DNA of 64,000 bases from Synergistaceae bacterium UBA6083 (GTDB lineage Bacteria > Synergistota > Synergistia > Synergistales > 79-D21). Position numbers and translations under genes: made by a program. The DNA lies in assembly GCA_002436015.1 (NCBI GenBank), contig DIXJ01000015.1, positions 102,314-166,313 on the forward strand, in the 5' to 3' direction. Position 1 is the stretch's first letter; every line of letters begins with the position of its first letter. The notes below the pieces were generated by a model. It had not been told where the DNA came from. It worked only from the letters and a program-made list of their open reading frames with translations, and searched no databases. Positions 24,972 through 32,860 of the stretch are shown one piece after another.

Positions 24972-26459
24972 TTGAAAAGATCGAATCTCGTCCTTGCCCT
25001 TTGCCTTTTGGCCCTCCGGGCCGTGCCGTGCAGCGCCCAGGATCTGTCCGTAAAATTTGCAGACGTCTATCCCCGGGGGGCACGGGTTACCCTGGAAACC
25101 CCCGCCCGAACCGACATGACGTTCGACCTGCCTCTTTCATTCGAGGAAGAATCCATGCGGGTTTCCGGCGAAGGCATACGGATCCTTTCCGTTGAAACGA
25201 GCCGTATCCAGCGCACGGGCTGGATCCCTCCCGCCCTGGCAAGCCTCGACGGCCGGGTTAGGACGGCAAGGGCCGAGGTTGACCGGCTCGAAGCTCGGGC
25301 AGCCTCGCTGCAGCAGACAACTAAGCACCTCCAGGACACGGTGCCCTCGAGCTGGAAACCGCAGGACCTGTTGGGATTCCTGGACGCCGCCGCCAAGAGG
25401 CGTGAGCAGGTGGAGCAGCAGGTGAGGGAAAATGGCCGGGCCCTGGAAAAGGCCAGGGGCGAACTTGCACGCCTGGAGAAGGAACTTTCGGAAAAGATGC
25501 CCCCGCAGCCCGACACCGCCACCAGGATCCGCATCAAAACGGCGGGGACGGGCACCGTCCGGCTCCAGCTCTGGACTTCGCAGGCTTCCTGGAACACGCG
25601 GTACCTGCTGGACCTGGCCGGGAAGACCGGCCGCGTGGCCTTCAAGCAGGAAGCCCAGGTCCAGCAGAAGACCGGGTTGGACTGGGACGGTGAAATCGTC
25701 CTCCACACCGTCCAGCCCAGGCGCACCATAACGGCCCCCGAACTTCGGCCTCTCGTGGTCGACTTCGAGCAGGCCACCGGGCGCAACGCCGACGTGATGA
25801 TGTCAAAACAGGCCCTGGCCCCCGAGGAAGCCGGCAAGACCGTCCAGGAGGAAACGCTGACGGACCTGTCCCTGAAAACCAGGGGACGGGCTTCCGGCGA
25901 CGGAACTCCTGCGCGGTTATCCGTTGCCGCCTTCAGTCTCCCCTCCGAGACCAGCGTCGTCGTCATTCCTGCGCTGGACCGCGAAGCCTGGCTGACCGCC
26001 GAGGTCAAGTCCCTCGATCGCCCCCTCCTTTCAGGGACGGCCGACCTTTCCCTGGATGGTTCCCCTTCGGGAAGGGCCTCCATCGGGACAAGAGGACGCG
26101 GTGACAGCCTCAAGCTGGCCTTCGGCAAGGTGCCCCTCGTCACTGCAAAGGTTGAGGAATCCGTGCCCCGTGAGGGGACAACCTGGGGCCGGGGAAAGCT
26201 GGAAAAATCCTTCACGCTCTCGGTGACCAACGGGACGGGAACCCGAACGGCCGTGACGGTTCTTGACCGGATCCCCGTCAGCGCGCAGGACAAGATCAAG
26301 GTCGAGGTGCTCGCGATCGACCCGAAACCCGCGCGGCATGACGACAAGGGAATTCTCGCCTGGGAAATGACGCTCGCTCCGGGGGAAACAAGGAAATTGA
26401 CCGTGAATTACAAGCTGACCTACCCGGCAGACCGGGCGATCATTTTCCGGGGAATGTAG
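24972..26459 (+). CDS. Exported DUF4139-domain (mucoidy-inhibitor A-like) protein
   Basis: 495 aa with an N-terminal signal peptide (LVLALCLLALRAVPCSAQ). Architecture: an N-terminal DUF4140-like region, a coiled coil (~90-175), then a DUF4139 beta-rich region ending in LAPGETRKLTVNYKLTYP, as in family proteins of unknown function. TTG at 24972 is chosen because GGGAGG lies 8 bases upstream and the signal peptide then has a short basic N-region (KRSN); an in-frame start at 24930 would add 14 residues. Its stop overlaps the convergent M48 gene by 20 bp. Confidence 0.82.
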   Translation: MKRSNLVLALCLLALRAVPCSAQDLSVKFADVYPRGARVTLETPARTDMTFDLPLSFEEESMRVSGEGIRILSVETSRIQRTGWIPPALASLDGRVRTARAEVDRLEARAASLQQTTKHLQDTVPSSWKPQDLLGFLDAAAKRREQVEQQVRENGRALEKARGELARLEKELSEKMPPQPDTATRIRIKTAGTGTVRLQLWTSQASWNTRYLLDLAGKTGRVAFKQEAQVQQKTGLDWDGEIVLHTVQPRRTITAPELRPLVVDFEQATGRNADVMMSKQALAPEEAGKTVQEETLTDLSLKTRGRASGDGTPARLSVAAFSLPSETSVVVIPALDREAWLTAEVKSLDRPLLSGTADLSLDGSPSGRASIGTRGRGDSLKLAFGKVPLVTAKVEESVPREGTTWGRGKLEKSFTLSVTNGTGTRTAVTVLDRIPVSAQDKIKVEVLAIDPKPARHDDKGILAWEMTLAPGETRKLTVNYKLTYPADRAIIFRGM

Positions 26460-27693
26460 CCGTCTCTTCCTGCCTCAAGGCAAGCACCCGGTCCGCCACG
26501 GAAGGGTGCGAAGCGTACCAGGCCGAATACCGCGGCTCGGAAGGGGTCCAGGCCAGGCTGTCGGTGGCGAGGCGCGAGAGAGCCCCGATCATGGCCCCGG
26601 GTCCTTCCAGCCGGGCTGCAAACCGGTCCGCCTCGAACTCCCGCCGCCGGGATCCGGCCGAAAGGAACGGCTGCAGGAAAAGGCCCGTCAGGGTTTCCCA
26701 GAAGAGGAAGGCCATGACGACGAAGGTCCCGGGCCCGGGGGCAAGGCCGAAGGCTTCCGAGAATCCTTCCCGGTTCCAGGCCAGGAAAGCGAAAAGAACA
26801 AAGGTCAACTGGACGGCAAAAAGCAGGACAAGACCCGTGATCACGTGACGCCCCTTCCAGTGCCCGATCTCGTGGGCGATCACCGCCGCTGCCTCATCCG
26901 GGGGGAATTTTTCGGCAAGAGTGTCGAAGAGGATGACCCGCCTGAGGCGGCCGAGCCCGGCAAAGAAAGCGTTGCCGTGCGACGAGCGCCGGCTTCCGTC
27001 AGCGACGAGAAGGCTGGAGGCCGGGAAACCGGTTCGCTCGAAAAGGGACTCGAGCCTGGCTTTCAGTTCCCCTTCGGGAAGAGGGCGAAGCCTGTAGAAG
27101 AGCGGCAAGACCAGGTTGGGAAACAGGAAGGCCAGGGTAAAGTCGAAAACCGCAATCCCGGCAAGGGCCCACGCAAAACCCAGGGGGCGCGTAACCAAAA
27201 AGGAGGCCCCGCCTGCGAGGAACCCCGCCAGGCCGGCGGAGAGCGAAATCTGCAGCAGGGTGTCGCGCGCGTATAGCCCGAGGGGGGTCCTGTTGAAGCC
27301 AAAGCGGGTTTCCACCCCGAAGGTTTCATAAAGGCCCCAGGGCAGCTCGATAAGCGAAAAATAGACCGCCAGGGAGGCCCCGAGGGTAAACCCGGCAGCG
27401 AAAGGGCTGGAGAAAATCCCCTCGACCAGGGAGGAAGCCTTCGCCAGCCCGAGGCCCCCCACGAGCAGGGCGACACCCGCGTACCGGGTCAGCAGGGTTC
27501 CAAGGTGAACCCGCAGTCGCTCCCGGGCATAGGCCACGCCGCGCCACCAGCCGTACCCCTCCGGAAGAAGCGGGGCCAACCCGGGGGGGACACTCCGGTC
27601 GATGCGGTTGAGCCACCCCCACTGGGCAAGGGCCAGGGCGGTTTCAACCAGGGCGGAAACAGACAGGACAAGCCAGAAAACGGAAGGCCACAT
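26440..27693 (-). CDS. M48-family membrane zinc metallopeptidase (Ste24/HtpX-like)
   Basis: 417 aa. Several hydrophobic helices in the N-terminal half, then the zinc site HEIGH (H274, E275, H278) and the third ligand in EFEADRFAARL, as in the CAAX-protease Ste24 subfamily, which is longer than HtpX. It is predicted to degrade or process membrane proteins on the cytoplasmic side. The ATG at 27693 has only a poor ribosome site. Convergent with the DUF4139 gene (20-bp overlap) and divergent from 27754. Confidence 0.88.
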   Translation of the reverse strand: MWPSVFWLVLSVSALVETALALAQWGWLNRIDRSVPPGLAPLLPEGYGWWRGVAYARERLRVHLGTLLTRYAGVALLVGGLGLAKASSLVEGIFSSPFAAGFTLGASLAVYFSLIELPWGLYETFGVETRFGFNRTPLGLYARDTLLQISLSAGLAGFLAGGASFLVTRPLGFAWALAGIAVFDFTLAFLFPNLVLPLFYRLRPLPEGELKARLESLFERTGFPASSLLVADGSRRSSHGNAFFAGLGRLRRVILFDTLAEKFPPDEAAAVIAHEIGHWKGRHVITGLVLLFAVQLTFVLFAFLAWNREGFSEAFGLAPGPGTFVVMAFLFWETLTGLFLQPFLSAGSRRREFEADRFAARLEGPGAMIGALSRLATDSLAWTPSEPRYSAWYASHPSVADRVLALRQEETATFPGK

Positions 27694-27753
27694 TGGAAAA
27701 GTTTATCATGGCGGTCCCGTTGGGACCTACGCAACCGGAAGGAGAGACGGGAA

Positions 27754-28731
27754 ATGGACGAAGCAAGCCTGCTTTTGCTGTTTGACACCAACCGCCCCTG
27801 CTGGTCCGCCCCCCTGGTGGAGCTTGCCGGGGAGGATCCCGCAGGGCTCGGGATCCTGGAAGAACGAAAGCTGCTGGAAAGGGTCGACTCCGAGGCCTAC
27901 GTCCTGACCGCGACCGGAAGGGAACGTTTTACCGGCCTTGCAAGCGAGTGCTACCTGGAAACCGTTGCGGGGCCCCCGCCCGCCGACCCTGCACACAGCC
28001 TCTTCGGCCTGGAGTCCATCCTGCGGCTGGACCAGGGTTTCCACAGCCCCTGGGGGAGCAAGGACGCAAAGGCGGATCTCGCCCTCTCCTACCTCCCCGC
28101 ATTGCCCTTAGCCGGAAACCTTGACGAACTGGAGGCCTTGCAGGGACACCCGCTCGCGTCTTCCTTCGCCTCGGAATTCCCACGCGTCGGGCAGGAGGTT
28201 CCAAGGCCTTCCGCGGAAAAACTGGAAGACTGGGCAGAGAAAAGCGGGGCTTCCAGGGGAAACCTCCGCCTCGATGTCCTTTTCCTCCACCGCTATGATT
28301 ACGCCTATTACATGGAGGCTGCCGCCCCCGGAGATTCCCTCAGGCTCCTGAACACGGACCGACTCATGATCCGTCTCGCGAAACCCTTCGAAGCGAGCGA
28401 AGGCTACTTCCTTCGGAAGACGGCAGAGGACCTTTCATCCCTTCGGCCTTTCCTGGAGTATGCCCGGCGCTTCCTCCTCCCCGGGCGCTTCGACACCGAC
28501 ACGCAGGAACAGTCCTCCGTCACCTGGTGGGTCTGGGCGACGCGAACCGCCGAGGAGGCCTCGATCCTGCAGCGATGGCTCGCCCCCGTCTCGGGCCGAC
28601 TGATCGGCCCTTCGGCCCCGCTCGATTTCTGGATATTCTCCCTGGAAGCGCTGCGAGCGGAGCACGAGCGGCACGAAACCTTCTACGAGCTTTTTGAAAG
28701 CGCGGCGATTGCCGTCGCACGGACCGCCTGA
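27754..28731 (+). CDS. Hypothetical protein, possible N-terminal winged helix
   Basis: 325 aa, not recognised. Residues ~36-64 (LEERKLLERVDSEAYVLTATG) look like a winged-helix recognition unit, as in small transcription factors; the rest is a soluble alpha/beta region rich in aromatic residues. No Cys motifs, signal peptide or membrane helix. ATG at 27754 preceded by GGAAGGAGAGACGGGAA. It stands between the M48 protease and the exbB operon, with a TATAAT-like box (28740-28745) just after its stop. Function unknown. Confidence 0.7.
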   Translation: MDEASLLLLFDTNRPCWSAPLVELAGEDPAGLGILEERKLLERVDSEAYVLTATGRERFTGLASECYLETVAGPPPADPAHSLFGLESILRLDQGFHSPWGSKDAKADLALSYLPALPLAGNLDELEALQGHPLASSFASEFPRVGQEVPRPSAEKLEDWAEKSGASRGNLRLDVLFLHRYDYAYYMEAAAPGDSLRLLNTDRLMIRLAKPFEASEGYFLRKTAEDLSSLRPFLEYARRFLLPGRFDTDTQEQSSVTWWVWATRTAEEASILQRWLAPVSGRLIGPSAPLDFWIFSLEALRAEHERHETFYELFESAAIAVARTA

Positions 28732-28787
28732 GTTTCGTCTATAATGACGCCGCGAAAGGAACGACGGAGAGAAAGCGAGGGAGGACC

Positions 28788-29441
28788 ATGGACCTGACAG
28801 TCATCAAGCTCGGTGGCCCGCTGATGGGGGTGATCGGCGCCGTTTCCGTCCTCGGTTTTGCCATCGTCATCGAGCGTCTGCTGTTTTTCCGAGGGGCTTC
28901 CACCGACCCCATGGCTCTCGAAACCGCTCTCGGGAAGGCCTTGTACGAGGGGGACGACGCTGCCGCGACGGCCCTCGTCAAGGGCGGCAAAAGCTCCCTG
29001 CACAGGCTTTTCGAAGTCGCCATCACGCACTGGCAGGCGGAGCCCGATTCCATGAAGGCTCTCATGGAACAGCAGCTGCGGCGTGAAATGTTCCGATGGG
29101 AAAAAGGGCTGGGAACGCTGGCCACGATCGCACGGGTGGCTCCCCTCCTGGGGCTCCTGGGAACCGTCCTTGGAATGGTCTCCACCTTCCGCGGCCTCCC
29201 GGCCGTATCGGGATCCGCCTCTGCGGGTGCGGGCATGGCCGACCTTGCCTCCGGCATCTGGGTGGCCCTTCTCACGACGGTCGCCGGGCTGTCCGTGGCC
29301 GTCCCGGTGATCCTCTGCCACACCGTGCTCTCCGCCCGCATCGACAGCGAAGAGGAAACCCTCCACAGGGGCATCGACTTCCTCGTCCGCGAGAAACTTT
29401 TGCGCGGTGAGCCCGGAACGGGCGGCCGAAGCACGGGATGA
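28788..29441 (+). CDS. exbB: ExbB/TolQ-type proton channel subunit
   Basis: 217 aa, three membrane helices: one near the N-terminus (GVIGAVSVLGFAIVIERLLF) and two around residues 115-135 and 165-185 (APLLGLLGTVLGMVSTF; WVALLTTVAGLSVAVPVIL). It forms the proton-motive-force motor with ExbD to energise TonB. It overlaps the next gene (ATGA), starting an operon exbB - binding protein - exbD - tonB. Confidence 0.92.
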   Translation: MDLTVIKLGGPLMGVIGAVSVLGFAIVIERLLFFRGASTDPMALETALGKALYEGDDAAATALVKGGKSSLHRLFEVAITHWQAEPDSMKALMEQQLRREMFRWEKGLGTLATIARVAPLLGLLGTVLGMVSTFRGLPAVSGSASAGAGMADLASGIWVALLTTVAGLSVAVPVILCHTVLSARIDSEEETLHRGIDFLVREKLLRGEPGTGGRSTG

Positions 29442-30304
29442 AAAGGATCCTGCCCTTCCTGGCAGCTTTCCTGCTGCTCTGCTGGAGCGGACCCGCACAG
29501 GCGGCCAGCGCCCGCATCGTTTCCCTTGCCCCGAGCATCACCGAGGCCCTTGACGCCCTCGGCCTGATGGGTTCCGTCGTGGCCGTGTCTGAACATGACG
29601 ACTACCCGCCCAGGGTCGCCCGCCTCCCGAAGATCGGGGGGTACGCCACCCCCTCCATCGAGCGGATCCTTGCCCTTCGCCCGACGCTCGTCATCGGCGA
29701 ATCGACCTTTCATTCACAGGCCCTCGCCCGGCTTTCGGGCATGGGTGTAAGGACGCTATCCCTGACGATGCACCGTTCACTGGACCAGGTCGACGCGGCC
29801 CTTAGAATCCTGGGGAAGGAACTCGGCCGAAATGAAGAGGCCGCCAGGGCCATGCGCAAGATCCGGACCGGCCTGGAGGCGACCCGGCGAAAGATCCGGA
29901 CCGCCCACCCTGGAGGCGTGCCTTCCGTGCTTGTCGTCGTCTGGCACGACCCCCTGACTGTCGCCGGGCGGACCAACTACATCCATGACATCCTCACTCG
30001 CCTGGGAATTCCTAACGCCGCAAGGCGGATCCTCTATTCCTTCCCGCAGGTCGACCGCGAAACCGTGCTGTCACTCGACCCGGACATCGTCGTCCTGGCC
30101 CAGGCCGAAAAGGGGATGGCCACGACCCGGGAAACCTTTGACGCCCTTTTCAGGGGGTTGCCCCTCCGGGCGACCCGTACGGGCCGCGTCGTGACGGTCC
30201 GCTCCGACTCCCTTTTCCACCCCGGACCCCGGGTCCTCGAGGCTGCGACTTTGCTGGCGGGCACACTGGACGCAGGCAAGGGAGGGAAAACCCTTGTCCC
30301 GTAA
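29438..30304 (+). CDS. BtuF/FepB-type periplasmic substrate-binding protein
   Basis: 288 aa with a signal peptide (LAAFLLLCWSGPAQAA). Class III fold of cobalamin/siderophore binding proteins: RIVSLAPSITEALDALG at the N-terminus and ERILALRPTLVIGE, typical of BtuF-like proteins. It lies inside the exbB-exbD-tonB operon by short overlaps at both ends (4 bp and 11 bp), an unusual place for a binding protein. The likely partner permease and ATPase are the FecCD-type genes at 34665-36415, which lack their own binding protein. Ligand (vitamin B12, heme or ferric chelate) cannot be told. Confidence 0.87.
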   Translation: MKRILPFLAAFLLLCWSGPAQAASARIVSLAPSITEALDALGLMGSVVAVSEHDDYPPRVARLPKIGGYATPSIERILALRPTLVIGESTFHSQALARLSGMGVRTLSLTMHRSLDQVDAALRILGKELGRNEEAARAMRKIRTGLEATRRKIRTAHPGGVPSVLVVVWHDPLTVAGRTNYIHDILTRLGIPNAARRILYSFPQVDRETVLSLDPDIVVLAQAEKGMATTRETFDALFRGLPLRATRTGRVVTVRSDSLFHPGPRVLEAATLLAGTLDAGKGGKTLVP

Positions 30305-30680
30305 GCGAATGCAGCCGGACCTCGACCTGACTCCCCTGATCGACGTCCTCTTCATGCTGATCCTTTTTTTCGTCATGACCGCTTCCCTGCTCCAGGGACA
30401 GATCTCGGTCCGGCTCCCCTCGGGCGAGGGAACAGCCCTCCAGGGGCAGCCGGTCATCCTCGAAATCCTTGCCAACGGAAGCTTTCGCTACGACGGGAAA
30501 GAGGTCGACCGGGGGGAAATGATTGCCCGAGCGCGGCAGGACGACAGGACCGGCCGGGAAATTGTCGTCGCCGCGGACAGGACCGTTCCCTACGGCCGCG
30601 TGACGTCCCTCCTGGAAGCCCTCCGGCTTGAAGGGGTGCAGGACGTCGGCCTGGCGCTGGAAGGGGGAGGGGCCCCTTGA
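30294..30680 (+). CDS. exbD: ExbD/TolR-type proton channel subunit
   Basis: 128 aa. One N-terminal membrane helix with the essential acidic residue in LTPLIDVLFMLILFFVMT, then a periplasmic domain ending in LLEALRLEGVQDVGLAL. TTG start at 30294 (GGGAGGG 7 bases upstream) lies inside the end of the binding-protein gene. Stop TGA overlaps the TTG start of tonB. Confidence 0.92.
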   Translation: MSRKRMQPDLDLTPLIDVLFMLILFFVMTASLLQGQISVRLPSGEGTALQGQPVILEILANGSFRYDGKEVDRGEMIARARQDDRTGREIVVAADRTVPYGRVTSLLEALRLEGVQDVGLALEGGGAP

Positions 30681-31321
30681 ACCGATGGATCCTGCCGGTC
30701 GCCTTGAGCCTCGCCGTCCACCTTAACGTGTTGTTCCTGCTGCCGGAGGCAAGTTTTCCGACCCCCGGGCGGCCGGCGATCCTGAAGGCCCGCCTTGTCA
30801 CCCTGCGGTCTGCCACCGTTCGGACACTGGAGCCCGCAAGGCCCACTGCCGGGAGGACTCCGGCCCCAAAAGAACCCGCTCTGCCCAAAGTCGCCAAGGA
30901 CTCCCCACCGACAAAAAAAACCTCGCGGGAGGCCGAGAGCGCACCGGCCAGGCCAACCCTCCAGGCTCCAACCAGCGAAACTCCAGGATCCGGGCAACGG
31001 GAAAATCCCAAAATGCCCTCCGGGGAAGCCGCGCCGGAACGGGCAACCGGAAGCGCCGCTCCCCGCGAGGCAACTGGCCCGGACATTCTTTCCCGGAAGA
31101 GCCCCCTCTACCCTCTTGCCTCCCGCAGGAAAGGCGAATCCGGCACCGTCGTGATTCTCGTCCACCTGGACGGGCAGGGGCAGGTCCTCGAAGCCTCGGT
31201 CCGGTCAAGCTCCGGGTATCCCGCGCTGGACCGCTCGGCAATGGGCGCGGTGGGGAAATGGAAATTCCGGCCCGGCGCACCCCCCCTCCTCCTCGTCCCG
31301 GTGATCTTCAGGCTCGAGTGA
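30677..31321 (+). CDS. tonB: TonB-type energy transducer
   Basis: 214 aa. N-terminal membrane anchor (LPVALSLAVHLNVLFLL, with the His typical of TonB), a Pro/Ala/Lys-rich spacer (~45-135), and a C-terminal TonB domain (YPLASRRKGESGTVVILVHL; VRSSSGYPALDRSAMGAV). TTG start overlapping the exbD stop. It spans the periplasm to outer-membrane receptors; no TonB-dependent receptor lies in the window. It confirms an outer membrane. Confidence 0.9.
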   Translation: MNRWILPVALSLAVHLNVLFLLPEASFPTPGRPAILKARLVTLRSATVRTLEPARPTAGRTPAPKEPALPKVAKDSPPTKKTSREAESAPARPTLQAPTSETPGSGQRENPKMPSGEAAPERATGSAAPREATGPDILSRKSPLYPLASRRKGESGTVVILVHLDGQGQVLEASVRSSSGYPALDRSAMGAVGKWKFRPGAPPLLLVPVIFRLE

Positions 31322-31369
31322 AGCGGAAGGGGATTAAATGGAAGCTCAAGAGAAAGAGGAGGCAAAACC

Positions 31370-32539
31370 GTGAAAATAAAGGTCCATCCTGAAGATTTCG
31401 AGGTCAACGAAAGGCTGGACCTCCCTTTGAATGCTGCGGGAGGAACCTACTCCATCTACCGGCTCCAGAAGCGGGAGTGGAACACGGTCGACGCAATCGC
31501 CGCGGCGGCAAAGGCCAACGGTGTCCCGGTCTCGGCCATCGGGTACGGGGGGAAAAAGGACCGCCATGCAAGCACGGTGCAGTATTTATCCGTTCCCGCC
31601 CGATACCGCCTGGAGTTCGAATCGAAGAACGTGATCGTCAGCCACGCGGGTTACGCCGACGATTACATCTCGGCCTTTCACCTGTCGGGAAACGATTTCC
31701 GCGTCACGATCCGGGAGTTGTCCGAGGTGGAATTGCAGGCACTGGAAAGGGGACTCGAACGAGTCCTCCGGTGGGGGTTCGCAAACTACTTTGATGACCA
31801 GCGCTTCGGAAGCGTCTCCGAGGGGGCCTTTCTCGCGGAGCGGCTGATCAGGGGCGAGTTTTCGGGAGCCCTGCAGCTTTTCTTCTGCACGATCCACCCC
31901 GAGGACCCGGCTCCCCTGAAGGCCCTGAAATCGATGCGGCGGCAATCCTGGGGGGACTGGACGAAACTGGCAGCGCTCTCCCGGACAAAGGCCGAACAGG
32001 AGATCGCCCGTATCCTGGAAAAAGATCCTTCACGCCAGGGCCTGGCCAGGGCCCTCAACACCATCCCCCGCGAGGAACTTTCCATGGGCTTTTCCGCTTA
32101 CCAGTCCTTCCTGTGGAACGCAACCCTGAAGGAACTGGTCCGCCTTCACGGCCATGACACCTTCGAGGTGCAGGGAAAGGTCGCGTCCACCCTCCACTTC
32201 GGTAACCTGGAACCGGAGGGCTCGAACCCCCTCGCCGCGGCGACAATCCCCACGGAAGCCGGAAAAATCGGCCCTGCCGAGGATCAGGTCCGGCGCATCA
32301 TGGACGAGATCCTGGAGCATAGGGGCATCCGGAGATCCCAGTTCAACCTGAGGGAAGTCCGCAAGAGCTTCTTCAAGTCCTTCCCGCGGCGGGCGGTCTG
32401 CCGCGTGCGGGGATTGACCGCCACGAGGCCGGAACCCGACGAACTCTATCCCGGGAAAAGCCGTGTGACCCTGGGGTTTTTCCTGCCGAAAAGTTCCTAT
32501 GCCACAATGCTCTTCAAGGCCTTGACTGGGAAACCCTGA
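31370..32539 (+). CDS. truD: tRNA pseudouridine(13) synthase
   Basis: 389 aa TruD. Catalytic Asp D64 in GYGGKKDRHAST, plus NYFDDQRFGS and the inserted TRUD domain. GTG start with GAGGAGG 7 bases upstream. It follows tonB by 48 bp and may be in the same operon; the following feoA has its own strong promoter. Confidence 0.93.
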   Translation: MKIKVHPEDFEVNERLDLPLNAAGGTYSIYRLQKREWNTVDAIAAAAKANGVPVSAIGYGGKKDRHASTVQYLSVPARYRLEFESKNVIVSHAGYADDYISAFHLSGNDFRVTIRELSEVELQALERGLERVLRWGFANYFDDQRFGSVSEGAFLAERLIRGEFSGALQLFFCTIHPEDPAPLKALKSMRRQSWGDWTKLAALSRTKAEQEIARILEKDPSRQGLARALNTIPREELSMGFSAYQSFLWNATLKELVRLHGHDTFEVQGKVASTLHFGNLEPEGSNPLAAATIPTEAGKIGPAEDQVRRIMDEILEHRGIRRSQFNLREVRKSFFKSFPRRAVCRVRGLTATRPEPDELYPGKSRVTLGFFLPKSSYATMLFKALTGKP

Positions 32540-32550
32540 TTTTTCCCGTC

Positions 32551-32579
32551 TTGACATCGGGAAGAGACTCCGCTATAAG
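32551..32579 (+). promoter_or_regulatory. feoAB promoter
   Basis: TTGACA (32551-32556), exact 17-bp spacer, TATAAG (32574-32579), one mismatch from the sigma-70 consensus. The strongest-looking promoter in the window. Confidence 0.85.
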
Positions 32580-32593
32580 TTAGGCATGCCTAA
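32580..32593 (+). promoter_or_regulatory. DtxR-family metal-repressor operator
   Basis: Perfect 14-bp palindrome TTAGGCATGCCTAA placed at the predicted transcription start directly after the -10 box. The TTAGG...CCTAA arms match the DtxR/IdeR/MntR-type operator half sites, and the position would block transcription when iron is bound. No such regulator gene is in the window. Confidence 0.8.
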
Positions 32594-32611
32594 TACGGGA
32601 TGGAGATTTCG

Positions 32612-32860
32612 ATGAAGATGACTTTAAACGCACTCGAAGACGGGATTCGGGCAATCATATCGAAGATGCCGGAAGGAGAATGCGGCAAGAGGCTCGAAGC
32701 CCTGGGGCTCTACCCGGGAAAGGCGATCACGAAAATCTCCGGGATGCCCTTCAGGGGACCGGTTACAGTCCTCCTTGACCAGAGGCAGATCGCGATCGGG
32801 CACGGGGTTTCTTCCCGCCTGATTGTCGACGTGGCGAATCCTGACGGGAAGAAAGCCTGA
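32612..32860 (+). CDS. feoA: Ferrous iron transport protein A
   Basis: 82 aa SH3-like FeoA that assists FeoB in Fe2+ uptake. Recognisable motifs are GKRLEALGLYPGKAI and MPFRGPVTVLL. The ATG at 32612 is preferred to 32600 because GGAG is 6-7 bases upstream. Stop overlaps the feoB start by one base (TGATG). Confidence 0.92.
   Translation: MKMTLNALEDGIRAIISKMPEGECGKRLEALGLYPGKAITKISGMPFRGPVTVLLDQRQIAIGHGVSSRLIVDVANPDGKKA

Noticed and set aside
28740..28745. TATAAT upstream of exbB as a promoter
   Set aside because: Perfect -10 but no acceptable -35 at 16-18 bp; left out of the feature list.
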